From Candidatus Venteria ishoeyi (GTDB taxonomy: Bacteria > Pseudomonadota > Gammaproteobacteria > Beggiatoales > Beggiatoaceae): a DNA stretch of 57,044 nucleotides. The stretch lies in contig NZ_JAUCGJ010000029.1 in NCBI RefSeq assembly GCF_030378065.1, positions 2,646 to 59,689 of the forward strand. The letters run 5' to 3'. Under the pieces are notes generated by a model. The model had not been told where the DNA came from. It made no database searches and saw nothing but the letters and a program-made list of their open reading frames with translations. A program made the position numbers and the translations under genes. Shown here piece by piece: positions 28,651 through 37,943 of this stretch (positions are counted from its first letter, which is position 1; each line of letters opens with the position of its first letter).

Positions 28651-29145
28651 ATGAAAACTCTGATTTTACTGCGCCATGCCAAATCCAGTTGGGATCATCC
28701 CGGCTTATCAGATTTTGAACGTCCCTTAAATGCCAGGGGACTGAAAAATGCCCCAAAAATGGGGCGCAGACTGGCACAACGCCAATTACCCATTGAGCAG
28801 ATTATTTCCAGTCCCGCTAAACGGGCGCTGACAACGGCTAATATCGTTGCTGAGCAATTGCAATATCCATTGTCTGATATTCAACAGGATGCGCAGATTT
28901 ATGAAGCCAGTGTTGGCGATTTGATGGCAGTCGTACAAAAATTTGACGATCAGTTAAGCTGCATCATGCTGGTAGGGCATAATCCGGGATTGACCAGTTT
29001 AAGTTATTACCTGACGGCTTATCAAGTCAATAATATGCCAACTTGCAGCCTGTTTTGTGCAGAATTTGACAGTGAACGCTGGGAAAATATTCACCCTGCC
29101 AGCGGTCAGATGACATTTTTTGATTACCCTAAAAAAATTGCCTGA
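28651..29145 (+). CDS. sixA: Phosphohistidine phosphatase SixA
   Basis: 164 residues of the histidine phosphatase (phosphoglycerate mutase-like) superfamily. The RHG-like catalytic start reads LILLRHAKSSWD, the second Arg is in SSPAKRALTTA, the Glu in IYEASVGDL and the second catalytic His in LVGHNPGLT. This is the SixA short form, known to dephosphorylate phosphohistidine in His-to-Asp or PTS relays. Given the many hybrid kinases in the window a link is possible, but there is no direct evidence. Confidence 0.88.
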   Translation: MKTLILLRHAKSSWDHPGLSDFERPLNARGLKNAPKMGRRLAQRQLPIEQIISSPAKRALTTANIVAEQLQYPLSDIQQDAQIYEASVGDLMAVVQKFDDQLSCIMLVGHNPGLTSLSYYLTAYQVNNMPTCSLFCAEFDSERWENIHPASGQMTFFDYPKKIA

Positions 29146-29153
29146 AGCACTTT

Positions 29154-29222
29154 TTAACCTAATACCGGCCAACTAATCGCCAGTAATACCAGCATCCAGA
29201 ATGTAATATGTGAAATAAGCAT
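29154..29222 (-). CDS. Possible 22-residue membrane peptide
   Basis: A short open frame codes for MLISHITFWMLVLLAISWPV plus LG, one strongly hydrophobic helix with a typical interface Trp-Pro. On the minus strand a good ribosome binding site (AAAGGA, 8 bp before the ATG) is present. It lies in the gap between sixA and lgt. Single-helix peptides of this size exist as subunits of larger membrane complexes, but I cannot match it to a family, and the call rests on the RBS and composition alone. Confidence 0.35.
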   Translation of the reverse strand: MLISHITFWMLVLLAISWPVLG

Positions 29223-29273
29223 TATGCTGTGTCCTTTAATTTTTTTATGATTTAAATTGTTTTAAGCATCTCT

Positions 29274-30092
29274 ATGTTGAACTATCCGCAGATAAATCCG
29301 ATTATGCTCGAACTGGGCCCCTTACAAATACACTGGTATGGGATGATGTATCTGTTGGCATTCTCTCTGGGATGGGGATTGGCTATGCACAGAGCGCGCC
29401 AGCCCTGGACGCCTTATCACGCTGAGCAAATTGGCGACCTGGTGTTTTATGTTGCAATTGGCGCGGTGTTAGGCGGACGCCTGGGTTATATCTTGTTTTA
29501 TAATTTTTCCGTTTATCTGCAATCACCCCTGGATATTTTTAAAATCTGGCAAGGTGGCATGTCGTTTCATGGTGGTTTATTAGGCGTTATTGCAGTACTT
29601 GCCTGGTATGCCAAAAATCAGCAACGTGGCTTTTTTGAAACCACTGATTTTATTGCCCCTATGGTGCCACTGGGCCTGGGGCTTGGGCGTATTGGCAACT
29701 TTATCAACGGTGAATTATGGGGCGCACCCACAAGCGCGCCTTGGGGTATGGTATTCAGGCATGTCGATTCCCTGCCACGTCATCCTTCCCAACTCTATGA
29801 ATTTGTCCTGGAAGGCTTGGTATTATTTGTAATCGTGTGGCTATTTTCCCGCAAGCCCAGACCTGTCATGTCAGTTTCTGCATTGTTTTTAATCAGTTAC
29901 GGTGCTTTCCGTTTTATTATTGAATTTTTCCGGGAACCGGATGAGCATTTAGGTTATCTGGCATTTGACTGGCTGACGATGGGGCATGTGCTAACCTTGC
30001 CCATGCTGATATTAGGCCTGGCATTAATGTATCTGGCCTACCGTAACCCACGTTTGCCGCAAGCGACAGCATCGCTTGATGTTAAAGGTTGA
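29274..30092 (+). CDS. lgt: Phosphatidylglycerol-prolipoprotein diacylglyceryl transferase
   Basis: 272 residues with seven membrane segments. Family signatures are present: HWYGMMY near residue 20, MSFHGGLLG near 100 and the GRIGNFINGELWG motif near 140. It transfers diacylglycerol to the lipobox Cys of prolipoproteins in the inner membrane, the first step of lipoprotein maturation. ATG at 29274 is used. The downstream yrfG gene starts 3 bp after its stop, so the pair is an operon. Confidence 0.95.
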   Translation: MLNYPQINPIMLELGPLQIHWYGMMYLLAFSLGWGLAMHRARQPWTPYHAEQIGDLVFYVAIGAVLGGRLGYILFYNFSVYLQSPLDIFKIWQGGMSFHGGLLGVIAVLAWYAKNQQRGFFETTDFIAPMVPLGLGLGRIGNFINGELWGAPTSAPWGMVFRHVDSLPRHPSQLYEFVLEGLVLFVIVWLFSRKPRPVMSVSALFLISYGAFRFIIEFFREPDEHLGYLAFDWLTMGHVLTLPMLILGLALMYLAYRNPRLPQATASLDVKG

Positions 30093-30095
30093 GAT

Positions 30096-30815
30096 ATGTC
30101 TGGCATCAACTATTCCATCAGCTCGCTGCCCTGGGGAGAAATTCAGCAGGTTTTTCTTGACATGGATGGCACCTTACTGGATTTACATTTTGATAATTAT
30201 TTCTGGTTGGAGTATGTGCCGCAGCAATATGCCAAAAAACGTAATTTACCACTGGATAAAGCTAAAGCTGAATTTATGGAGATGTGCCGGCAGGTTGAAG
30301 GCACTTTAGATTGGTATTGCCTGGATTACTGGACAGACACATTGGGCCTGGACATTCCTAGACTTAAAAAAGAAATCGCACATTTAATTGCAGAACACCC
30401 TGATGTGATTCCTTTTTTACAAGCACTGCGCAGCAGTGGTCGTAAAGCAATTTTAGTCACTAATGCCCACCATAACAGCCTGCATCTGAAACTGCGTCAT
30501 ACCCGCATCGGTGATCATCTGGATGCGGTATACAGCGCGCACAGTCTGAAATTACCCAAAGAAGATCCTGCATTCTGGAAGGTTTTGCAACAGCATCACC
30601 CTTATGATCCGGCCCACACCCTGTTAATTGACGATAGCCTGCCAGTACTGAATGCCGCGCAGCAATATGGCATGGTGCATTTATTAGGCGTGGCTAAGCC
30701 CGACACAAAACAAGCCCGCAAACCAGCAGCCGATTACCCGCTGGTGGAAAGTTTTCAATCCTTGCTTCAATCTTTATCCAATTTTGAGCATCAAGCTCGC
30801 GTTTTTCATCATTAA
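30096..30815 (+). CDS. yrfG: GMP/IMP nucleotidase, HAD superfamily
   Basis: 239 residues of HAD subfamily IA. Motif I is LDMDGTLLDLHFDNYFW, specific for the YrfG group; motif II is LVTNAHHNS; the motif III Lys is in KLPKEDPAFW; motif IV is LLIDDSLPVL. The E. coli homologue dephosphorylates GMP and IMP. It is translationally close to lgt (3-bp gap) and 12 bp upstream of ppk2, forming lgt-yrfG-ppk2. Confidence 0.92.
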   Translation: MSGINYSISSLPWGEIQQVFLDMDGTLLDLHFDNYFWLEYVPQQYAKKRNLPLDKAKAEFMEMCRQVEGTLDWYCLDYWTDTLGLDIPRLKKEIAHLIAEHPDVIPFLQALRSSGRKAILVTNAHHNSLHLKLRHTRIGDHLDAVYSAHSLKLPKEDPAFWKVLQQHHPYDPAHTLLIDDSLPVLNAAQQYGMVHLLGVAKPDTKQARKPAADYPLVESFQSLLQSLSNFEHQARVFHH

Positions 30816-30827
30816 GGAGTCGCAAAT

Positions 30828-31727
30828 ATGGATACCCAAAATATCGAAATCGATGGCCAGACTTTCTCTCAGGAAGAGTTGGTTCATGCTTTTAAGGATT
30901 TGCAGGAAACCAATCGACGTTATAAAAAAGAACGTAAAAAAGCCGTTATCCGTCGCCGCGAAGAACAACAGCTTAAACCTTATCAAGCCGAGTTGATTAA
31001 GCTGCAACAACATATGGAACGCAGTGGTCAGAAAATGGTTATTTTATTTGAAGGTCGTGATGCTGCGGGTAAAGGTGGTACGATTCGGCGCATTACCCGT
31101 TATATGAATGAAAAACATTATCGCATTGTGGCATTGGGTAAGCCTTCTGAAATTCAACGCACACAGTGGTTTTTTCAGCGTTATGTCGAACAATTGCCTC
31201 GTGCGGGTGAAATCGTACTGTTTGATCGCACCTGGTATAACCGCGCCATGGTGGAGCCTGTTTTTGGTTTTTGTAGTGATGAAGAATATCGTAACTTCAT
31301 GATGGGCGTGGGTGGTTTTGAAAAAGATCTGGTACGCCAGGGTACCCACATGATTAAACTCTATTTCAGCGTGTCCAAAGAAGAGCAGGCGCATCGTTTT
31401 GAACGTCGTAAAACCGATCCTTTGCGTCAATGGAAACTCAGCGAAGTTGACTTACAGGCGCAGGAGCGTTGGGATGATTTTACTAATGTGAAACATGAGA
31501 TGCTGCGCCAGACCCACACCAGCGTCGCCCCTTGGACAATTATTCGTTCCGATAACAAACATCTTGCTCGGCTAAATGCAATGAAAATACTGCTCAACAG
31601 CGTTGATTACGATGACCGTAACCCTGATCTGGATTTTGTACCGGATCATGATGTGATTATCTCCGGTGCCAGAGAGCTGGAATTAATGGAAGCCCAGCGT
31701 ATTCAGGGTGGAAAGTTTATCAGTTAA
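30828..31727 (+). CDS. ppk2: Polyphosphate kinase 2
   Basis: 299 residues, PPK2 family. Walker A is FEGRDAAGKGGTIRR, Walker B/lid is LFDRTWYNRAMVEPVFGF, and the conserved SEIQRTQWFFQRYV segment is present. The enzyme moves phosphate between polyphosphate and nucleotides (class I type by its single domain). RBS AAGGAGT lies 9 bp upstream. As third gene after yrfG (a nucleotidase), it may help balance nucleotide pools. Polyphosphate storage is common in filamentous sulfur bacteria, a lineage I only infer here. Confidence 0.94.
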   Translation: MDTQNIEIDGQTFSQEELVHAFKDLQETNRRYKKERKKAVIRRREEQQLKPYQAELIKLQQHMERSGQKMVILFEGRDAAGKGGTIRRITRYMNEKHYRIVALGKPSEIQRTQWFFQRYVEQLPRAGEIVLFDRTWYNRAMVEPVFGFCSDEEYRNFMMGVGGFEKDLVRQGTHMIKLYFSVSKEEQAHRFERRKTDPLRQWKLSEVDLQAQERWDDFTNVKHEMLRQTHTSVAPWTIIRSDNKHLARLNAMKILLNSVDYDDRNPDLDFVPDHDVIISGARELELMEAQRIQGGKFIS

Positions 31728-31734
31728 TCTAAGC

Positions 31735-31818
31735 TGAGTTTGGCGTAGTGCTTATAGCAATGCTTGAACTTACGCCAAACTCAGGTCTGCTAAGTAGGTG
31801 AGCATAATTACCTACTTA
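31735..31818. terminator. Two hairpins after ppk2
   Basis: An inverted repeat CTGAGT-TGGCGTA / TACGCCAAACTCAG (13-14 bp with one bulge, 31735-31784) is followed by a 9-bp perfect stem TAAGTAGGT / ACCTACTTA (31791-31818). Neither is followed by a clear T run. They probably end or stabilise the lgt-yrfG-ppk2 transcript. Confidence 0.55.
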
Positions 31819-31823
31819 TTAGC

Positions 31824-31931
31824 TCAATTAATCAGGTTCTTGGCCCAAACTCCATATTGGGTATTGATGCTCAAGGCTTCTATTTCTTCCTCACACCTCC
31901 CCATCAGGCTTTCTGCATAATAGGCAGCCAC
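31824..31931 (-). pseudogene. Possible gene remnant (35 codons)
   Basis: On the minus strand a 35-codon open frame (GTG start or none) has a natural-looking composition: VAAYYAESLMGRCEEEIEAL, ending in QYGVWAKNLIN. An in-frame stop lies three codons upstream of the visible protein-like part, and no start with a good RBS is visible. It could be the surviving tail of a lost gene. I recognise no family. Confidence 0.3.
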
Positions 31932-31977
31932 ATCCAAAGGGGAAATTCAAAATACCCGTTTGAAGGCAAATTAAAAA

Positions 31978-33234
31978 ATGAATAGACGTGAATTTATGAA
32001 ATTAGCTGCCGGCAGTTTGTTGCTTGGTAATCAATCACTATCAGCATTATGTCGTGAAGTAACATGGGTCATGCCGGAAGAAGGTGACAGACATCAACAA
32101 ACCTGGATGGCTTTTGTTGCTAATGATTATATTTGGTCAAGCGCGCAAATCCCTGTTGTTAAACAAAATTTAGTATTGATTGCGAGCACCATCGCAAAAT
32201 ATGAGCCTGTTTCAGTCCTAGTCAATCCTGAAGATTATACTGAGGCCACTGCTTTATTCGGTGATCTAAATCGCCACCCCTATCCAATCACACTCATTGA
32301 ATTTAGCATAGATGATTTATGGTTACGTGATACCGGTGCAACTTTTGTTAAGGGTAGCGATGGCAAAAAATATGGAATTGATTTTAACTTTAATGGTTGG
32401 GGTAATAAACAAACCCATGAGTATGACGCAAAAGTTGCCAATTTCATCACCCAACAAAGCGGGGCAATTACAAAATCCAGCCTGCTGGTACTTGAAGGTG
32501 GTTGTTTTGAAATTGATGGATACGGAACCGCAATATTAACCAAAAGCTGTGTATTAAATGCCAATCGCAATCCAGATACCACGCAAGCAATGGTAGAAGC
32601 AGAGCTTAATGACTTGCTAGGTATCAAAAAAGTCATTTGGTTAGAAGGTATTAAAGACAAAGATATTACTGATGGACATACTGACTTTTATGCCCGTTTT
32701 ACTCAAAAAGGCAGAGTATTAGTCAGTAGAGATAATTATCAGGATTCTTATGATTATGCCGTCACCCGGCAAAATATTGAAACCCTGAAAAATGCAACAG
32801 ATGCCGAAGGTAATAAACTTAATATTAGCATTATTGACACTCCTGATATTATCAATGAAACCTTTGGCGTAGATAGCTTTGCTGCGGGTTATATTGGTTA
32901 TTATGTTTGTAATAACGCTATTATTATGCAAGGTTTTGGCGACCCAACGGCAGATGAGCAAGCAAAAGCTATTCTACAACAGGAGTTTCCCAAGCACATA
33001 ATTGAGCAAATTCGTATTGATGGTATTGCATCAGGTGGCGGCAGTATTCATTGTGCGACTCAACAAGAACCTAATATCAGTAGTGATGCAAGTGTGAGTA
33101 ATAATCTGGATATTCATCTGCCATCTGCGGACTATAATGATAATAAAATTTGGGTTGATTTGAAATACAGTGGTGTTGATGACAAAAAAGAACATATCTG
33201 GAAGTTGAAAAATTATGGGTTGATTAAAGAATAA
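31978..33234 (+). CDS. Tat-exported agmatine deiminase / peptidylarginine deiminase-family protein
   Basis: 418 residues. The N-terminus MNRREFMKLAAGSLLLG is a twin-arginine signal. The catalytic domain shows the PAD_porph/agmatine deiminase core: DDLWLRDTGATF near residue 115, the His-Asp motif DITDGHTDFYARF near 225 and the catalytic Cys in GGGSIHCATQQEP near residue 360. The family converts guanidino groups to ureido groups (agmatine to N-carbamoylputrescine, or peptidyl-arginine to citrulline). Export is unusual for agmatine deiminase, which is normally cytosolic, so a periplasmic or peptide-directed activity is possible. It stands alone; codon use looks more AT-rich than its neighbours, hinting at transfer. 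Confidence 0.85.
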   Translation: MNRREFMKLAAGSLLLGNQSLSALCREVTWVMPEEGDRHQQTWMAFVANDYIWSSAQIPVVKQNLVLIASTIAKYEPVSVLVNPEDYTEATALFGDLNRHPYPITLIEFSIDDLWLRDTGATFVKGSDGKKYGIDFNFNGWGNKQTHEYDAKVANFITQQSGAITKSSLLVLEGGCFEIDGYGTAILTKSCVLNANRNPDTTQAMVEAELNDLLGIKKVIWLEGIKDKDITDGHTDFYARFTQKGRVLVSRDNYQDSYDYAVTRQNIETLKNATDAEGNKLNISIIDTPDIINETFGVDSFAAGYIGYYVCNNAIIMQGFGDPTADEQAKAILQQEFPKHIIEQIRIDGIASGGGSIHCATQQEPNISSDASVSNNLDIHLPSADYNDNKIWVDLKYSGVDDKKEHIWKLKNYGLIKE

Positions 33235-33280
33235 AACCAGTTGAATTACCGGTTGAATTAGCAGAACTCCAATCACTCCT

Positions 33281-33314
33281 TAGCAGTGAGAATTTTATAA
33301 CTTCAGCAACTTCA
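33281..33314 (-). mobile_element. Fragment of the MITE-like element (one end only)
   Basis: 34 bp match the end of the 164-bp element (GTGAGAATTTTATAACTTC and following AGCAAC). The other end is missing, so this is a decayed copy. Confidence 0.7.
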
Positions 33315-33361
33315 GGTTATAATAAAAAGCCACTTAAAAAACAGGTTCCATAACATCTATC

Positions 33362-34381
33362 ATGACGAGTCCTACTTCTTCGGTTTCCCCGGAAAACACC
33401 ATCACCCAATTTCTTGAGTTGACACCGCAGGACAATCAGCGGCTGGCGAATTTCTGCGGTCAATTTGACAGCCATTTACGGCAACTAGAGCAACGTTTTG
33501 GTGTGGAAATCCATAATCGTGGGCATCAGTTTAATGTCACCGGCATTGCTAAAAACGTGGAAGAGATTATCCCGGTTTTGCGCCACTTATATGCGACAAC
33601 CAAAGAAGAAGTGCTTGATGGCGAGCAGGTACATATCCAGACCCAGGCTGCGCATGTTGACAGCTTACAGGAATCAGAAAAACCCGGCGCGGAAGATATA
33701 GAAGAAGTGCGCATTCGTACCCGCCGTGGCGTAATTAAAGGCCGTGGGGTGAATCAATGCGCTTATTTACGCCGGATTTTAACTCATGATATTAATTTTG
33801 GCATTGGCCCTGCGGGTACGGGGAAAACTTATCTGGCGGTCGCTTGCGCCGTTGAAGCTCTGGAACAGGAGCAGGTACGGCGTCTGGTGCTGGTGCGCCC
33901 AGCGGTGGAAGCCGGGGAAAAGCTGGGATTTTTACCGGGTGATCTGGCGCAGAAAGTCGATCCTTATCTGCGTCCCTTATATGATGCCTTGTTTGAAATG
34001 TTTGGTTTTGAGCGGGTGGACAAACTGATTGAGCGTAATGTCATTGAAGTTGCGCCGCTGGCTTACATGCGTGGGCGCAGTTTAAATGAATCATTTATCA
34101 TTTTAGATGAAGCCCAAAACACGTCTATAGAACAAATGAAAATGTTTTTAACCCGGATTGGTTTTGGCTCCACTGCGGTGATTACCGGCGATGTCACCCA
34201 GGTGGATCTGCCGCGCAACCAACGCTCCGGCCTGAGTCATGTGATGGATGTGCTGCAAGATATTGACGGCATTAGTTTTACTTTTCTTGATGCCCGCGAT
34301 GTAGTGCGTCACCCTTTAGTTGGGCGCATTATCAACGCTTATGAACGTGCAGAAGCGCAGGCCAAAAAAAATGAAGCCTGA
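33362..34381 (+). CDS. ybeZ: PhoH-like ATPase YbeZ
   Basis: 339 residues. An N-terminal KH-like region is followed by the PhoH P-loop domain with [13 protein letters not shown] (Walker A), [16 protein letters not shown] and [11 protein letters not shown] (Walker B), then GDVTQVDLP. This is a cytosolic RNA-linked ATPase that works with the YbeY endoribonuclease. Its stop overlaps the ybeY start by 11 bp, so translation is coupled. This is the normal gammaproteobacterial ybeZ-ybeY-ybeX order. Confidence 0.95.
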   Translation: MTSPTSSVSPENTITQFLELTPQDNQRLANFCGQFDSHLRQLEQRFGVEIHNRGHQFNVTGIAKNVEEIIPVLRHLYATTKEEVLDGEQVHIQTQAAHVDSLQESEKPGAEDIEEVRIRTRRGVIKGRGVNQCAYLRRILTHDINFGIGPAGTGKTYLAVACAVEALEQEQVRRLVLVRPAVEAGEKLGFLPGDLAQKVDPYLRPLYDALFEMFGFERVDKLIERNVIEVAPLAYMRGRSLNESFIILDEAQNTSIEQMKMFLTRIGFGSTAVITGDVTQVDLPRNQRSGLSHVMDVLQDIDGISFTFLDARDVVRHPLVGRIINAYERAEAQAKKNEA

Positions 34382-34913
34382 TGCGCTTATCCCTGAGCTT
34401 GAATTAGATATTCAATATATTAGTGAAAATCAACAAATACCAGATACTGGACAATTTCAGCAATGGGCGCAGGCGACACTACAGGTGGTCAGTCACAATG
34501 CAGTGGAACCCTATCAACAGACCTTGCAGGAAAAATGGCAACATTTACATCAGCAACTGGATGACTTTACCGTATTTCTCAGCTTGCGTATTGTTGATGA
34601 AACAGAGGGTACGGAACTGAACGAAACCTGGCGCAATAAATCCGGCCCCACCAATGTATTATCCTTTCCTTTTGACCCCGCCCCCGGCATGGAAGATATG
34701 CCCTTATTAGGTGATATTGTGATTTGCGCGCCAGTGGTGGAAGCCGAGGCAAAACAACAGCACAAGCTCATCACTGCACATTGGGCGCATTTATTGGTGC
34801 ATGGGGTTTTGCATTTACTGGGGTTTGATCATATAGACGCGGAAGAAGCACAGGTAATGGAAACATTGGAAATTCAGGTTTTACAAGACCTGGGATATGA
34901 TAATCCTTATTAG
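34371..34913 (+). CDS. ybeY: Endoribonuclease YbeY (rRNA maturation)
   Basis: 180 residues from ATG 34371. This start, preceded by an A-rich stretch, is preferred over an upstream non-ATG start at 34320 that would lie deep in ybeZ. The zinc motif [11 protein letters not shown] is intact, as is the N-x-x-S-F-P motif in NVLSFPFDP. It processes 16S rRNA 3' ends and takes part in ribosome quality control. The N-terminal 25 residues extend beyond E. coli YbeY (155 residues). Confidence 0.94.
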   Translation: MKPDALIPELELDIQYISENQQIPDTGQFQQWAQATLQVVSHNAVEPYQQTLQEKWQHLHQQLDDFTVFLSLRIVDETEGTELNETWRNKSGPTNVLSFPFDPAPGMEDMPLLGDIVICAPVVEAEAKQQHKLITAHWAHLLVHGVLHLLGFDHIDAEEAQVMETLEIQVLQDLGYDNPY

Positions 34914-34924
34914 CAAAATAAATC

Positions 34925-35791
34925 ATGGCAAAAAAAAATCATTGGTTGCACCGTTTCTGGCCGCGCCAACTTAAACGCTGGTTAACACCGACACCACAAA
35001 ACACCCATCAATTACTGAGGTTTTTGAAAAAAAGCCAGGAAAGTCAGTTGTTCAGTCTGGATACCATGAACATGATTGAAGGGGCTTTGTTGGTATCCGG
35101 CACCCATGTACGTGAGGTGATGATTCCCCGCGCGCAAATGGTGGTTTTGCAATATAACGAACACCCCGATAAATTTATTGAAAGCTTGGTAGAATCCGGA
35201 CATTCCCGCTTCCCTGTGGTTAATGAAAGTCGTGACGCAGTACAGGGTATTTTGCTGGCAAAGGATTTGCTCAATTTTTATGCTGCCAGCCCAAAAAATG
35301 CACAACGCTTTCAGATGCGGGATTTATTGCGTCCACCGGTATTCATTCCAGAAAGCAAACGCCTGAACGTCTTATTAAGAGAATTTCGCAGCAGTCGCAA
35401 TCACATGGCCATTGTTGTGGATGAATATGGTGGTGTTGCAGGTCTTGTCACCATTGAAGATGTAATTGAAGAAATCATTGGTGAAATTGATGATGAGCAC
35501 GATCTGGATGAAGAAAATTACATCCGCAAACGCAGCAATGGCTGTTATCTGGTACGCGCCCTGACCCCTGTTGATGAATTTAATGCCTATTTTAAAACCA
35601 GTTTCAGTGATGAGGAATTTGATACCATCGGCGGCGTATTGTTGCAAGCCTTTGGGCACATGCCCAAGCGTGGGGAAAGCATGGAGCTACAAGGCTTTTA
35701 TTTTGAAATAAGCCGTACTGACCGCCGCCGCCTGCACTTATTAGAAGTCAAGCGCCTGGAGCTTAAACCCAAACAAGCAAAACAAACCTAA
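34925..35791 (+). CDS. ybeX: CBS/CorC-domain protein YbeX
   Basis: 288 residues. Two CBS domains (about 65-190, starting [12 protein letters not shown]) are followed by the CorC_HlyC transporter-associated domain (about 205-280). Highly conserved [19 protein letters not shown] is present. There is no membrane segment. It is annotated as Mg/Co efflux protein CorC; recent work ties YbeX to ribosome metabolism. It follows ybeY by 11 bp. The usual next gene lnt is not here. Confidence 0.93.
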   Translation: MAKKNHWLHRFWPRQLKRWLTPTPQNTHQLLRFLKKSQESQLFSLDTMNMIEGALLVSGTHVREVMIPRAQMVVLQYNEHPDKFIESLVESGHSRFPVVNESRDAVQGILLAKDLLNFYAASPKNAQRFQMRDLLRPPVFIPESKRLNVLLREFRSSRNHMAIVVDEYGGVAGLVTIEDVIEEIIGEIDDEHDLDEENYIRKRSNGCYLVRALTPVDEFNAYFKTSFSDEEFDTIGGVLLQAFGHMPKRGESMELQGFYFEISRTDRRRLHLLEVKRLELKPKQAKQT

Positions 35792-35856
35792 GCAGATGAT
35801 GGGCACTATTGCATCGCCTATCCTACACACTTAAAAGAACAATCTATTTTCTGGTC

Positions 35857-36723
35857 TCATTCTCTGTCCGGCAATTTTTCACTTAAACGTTGTATTAATT
35901 CCGGTGCCGGCGTTGCCATTAAAAAGCGCAAATCAATACGCCGGTTTTTACGCCGGTTTTCCGCACTATCCTGTGGCGCTACCGGTCGCCTTGAGGCATA
36001 AGCACTGACGCTTAACAGGGCCTGTTGCTGCGGATTTTTCAAGCTATCCAAAGCGGGTACCACCTGGATTAAGGCTTTCCAGGTATTTAATGCACGGGCG
36101 CTGGCCAAGGCCCAGTTATCCTTAAAATCCGGGGTATGGATAGGGCGGTCGTCAGTGTGACCTTCAATTAACACAGCCTCTAAACGGGCTTGGTGCAAGT
36201 CGCTATCAAGTGGCATTGTTGCGCAATGCTGCTGCAAATTATCAGGCGCTATGCTGTAACAGGGTAAAATAACTTTTAACGCCTGTCCTAAATGTTGTAT
36301 CGCCTGTTCCCCGACTGCTTGCAGTTGGGCCTCACCAGATGCAAACAACAAGGTCTCGGGCAAACGCAAAATACCATTTTTTTCATCAATCAGTACCTGC
36401 AAACCTTGCTGCTTAAGCATGGATTGGATATCTCGCAACAAACCACGGCGCACGGTATCATTATTAGTCAAACGGCTGACCACTTGCTCCAAATGTTGTT
36501 TTTCCTGTAATAATAAAACTCGTGTTTGCTGCTGAGCCTGGGTTTCCTGTTGCGTTTTCTGCTCAGCATGGCGATAATTTAATGCAAACCCCATTAAAAT
36601 AATAATAAAAACAAACAACAAGCCAATAATTAAATCACTCAGAGAAACCAGATAATTTTCCTCTGCAACATGAGAGGAGCGGCTGGAAACAGATGAAAAA
36701 TGGTTTAAAGAAGTCACAGGCAT
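35857..36723 (-). CDS. Orphan MotB/OmpA-like membrane protein
   Basis: 288 residues. A single membrane helix near residues 30-48 is preceded by a conserved-looking Asp (SLSDLIIGLLFVFIIILM), as in the proton-carrying helix of MotB-type stators. A coiled coil (50-95) and a C-terminal OmpA-like peptidoglycan-binding domain follow (EGHTDDRP, NWALASARAL, ASRRPVAP, ENRRKNRRIDLRF). Such proteins usually pair with a MotA-type five-helix partner in flagellar, Tol-like or Zorya (ZorA/ZorB) complexes. No partner is adjacent: ybeX lies on one side, ispB divergently on the other. It may be an independent cell-envelope anchor. Confidence 0.82.
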   Translation of the reverse strand: MPVTSLNHFSSVSSRSSHVAEENYLVSLSDLIIGLLFVFIIILMGFALNYRHAEQKTQQETQAQQQTRVLLLQEKQHLEQVVSRLTNNDTVRRGLLRDIQSMLKQQGLQVLIDEKNGILRLPETLLFASGEAQLQAVGEQAIQHLGQALKVILPCYSIAPDNLQQHCATMPLDSDLHQARLEAVLIEGHTDDRPIHTPDFKDNWALASARALNTWKALIQVVPALDSLKNPQQQALLSVSAYASRRPVAPQDSAENRRKNRRIDLRFLMATPAPELIQRLSEKLPDRE

Positions 36724-36810
36724 TGGATGATTTTCTTGTCAGGTATTAGAATCTGGTAAACTATAGCATTTTTACGGTACACACAGTAATTTACACACAG
36801 TAATTCACTT

Positions 36811-37809
36811 ATGACAGCATCCCATGCCATGCCCACGACGATGACCTTAGATGACGTACAACAACTGATGCAGGAAGATATGCAGGCAGTCAACACGCTG
36901 ATTCGCCAACGTCTACACTCTGATGTGGTACTCATCAACCAACTGGGGCATTATATTATCAACAGCGGCGGCAAACGTATTCGCCCCCTGCTGCTGATGC
37001 TCAGCGCCCATGTTTTTGACTACGATAACGAGCACCACTACACACTGGCTGCCGTGGTAGAATTTATTCATACTGCAACCTTATTACATGATGATGTGGT
37101 GGATGCCTCAGAATTACGCCGTGGCAAACAAACCGCCAACAGCTTATGGGGCAATGAGGCCAGTGTATTGGTTGGTGATTTTCTTTACTCCCGCGCTTTT
37201 CAAATGATGGTTGGGGTACAGGATATGCAGGTGATGGAAATTCTCTCTGATGCCACTAATGTCATCGCTGAAGGCGAGGTGTTGCAGCTACTCAACTGCC
37301 ACGAACCCGATACCACCGAAGCACAATACCTGGAAGTGATACGTTATAAAACCGCCAAACTGTTTGAAGCTGCCGCCCAGCTCGGTGCTGTGTTAGCCAA
37401 GCAACCCCCGGAAATTGAACAAGCCATGATTCACTACGGACAACATCTTGGCACGGCTTTCCAGCTCATTGATGACGTGCTGGATTACAGCGCCGACAGT
37501 CAGGCCATAGGCAAGAATATCGGCGATGATCTCGCCGAAGGCAAACCCACGCTTCCTCTCATTTATGCCTTAAAACACAGCAGCCCGGAAGAACAGGCAG
37601 TCATCCGCCATGCCATCACGGAAGGGGGACGCGATAACATAGAACAAATCACCACCACCATCACGCAATGTGGCGCAATTGATTACACGGCGCAAGCGGC
37701 TGCCAATGAAGCAAAAAAAGCCATGCAGGCACTGGAAATCCTGCCCACATCGCTATATACTGACGCGCTTTATGCACTTGCAGATTTCACCATACAGCGC
37801 AATCATTAA
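36811..37809 (+). CDS. ispB: Octaprenyl (polyprenyl) diphosphate synthase
   Basis: 332 residues, trans-isoprenyl diphosphate synthase. The first Asp-rich motif is LLHDDVVDASELRRGK and the second LIDDVLDYSA; the substrate motif GGKRIRPLLL is near residue 50. It makes the side chain of ubiquinone or menaquinone. It is a single gene facing the MotB-like gene, followed by tRNA-Pro. The start is ATG at 36811, although an alternative ATG lies six codons further on. Confidence 0.94.
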   Translation: MTASHAMPTTMTLDDVQQLMQEDMQAVNTLIRQRLHSDVVLINQLGHYIINSGGKRIRPLLLMLSAHVFDYDNEHHYTLAAVVEFIHTATLLHDDVVDASELRRGKQTANSLWGNEASVLVGDFLYSRAFQMMVGVQDMQVMEILSDATNVIAEGEVLQLLNCHEPDTTEAQYLEVIRYKTAKLFEAAAQLGAVLAKQPPEIEQAMIHYGQHLGTAFQLIDDVLDYSADSQAIGKNIGDDLAEGKPTLPLIYALKHSSPEEQAVIRHAITEGGRDNIEQITTTITQCGAIDYTAQAAANEAKKAMQALEILPTSLYTDALYALADFTIQRNH

Positions 37810-37866
37810 GTTGCAATCAAGTGAATATTTCAGGAATACTGTTCCGTATTCCAAATAAGCTTCAAA

Positions 37867-37943
37867 CGGGGTGTAGCTCAGCCTGGTAGAGCACTGCCTT
37901 CGGGAGGCAGTGGCCGGAGGTTCAAATCCTCTCACCCCGACCA
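37867..37943 (+). tRNA. tRNA-Pro (anticodon CGG)
   Basis: A full cloverleaf of 77 bases can be drawn: acceptor CGGGGTG/CACCCCG, D arm GCTC/GAGC, anticodon stem CTGCC/GGCAG with loop TTCGGGA (anticodon CGG), T arm GGAGG/CCTCT and an encoded ACCA end. No duplicated 3' end indicating an integrated element is visible downstream in the window. Confidence 0.97.

Noticed and set aside
34320-34370. Upstream extension of ybeY
   Set aside because: Deep overlap with ybeZ; ATG 34371 has a normal spacing to the ybeZ stop.
35857-36723. Zorya defence system (ZorB)
   Set aside because: No ZorA, ZorC/ZorD or ZorE gene is adjacent; the MotB-like features alone are not enough.
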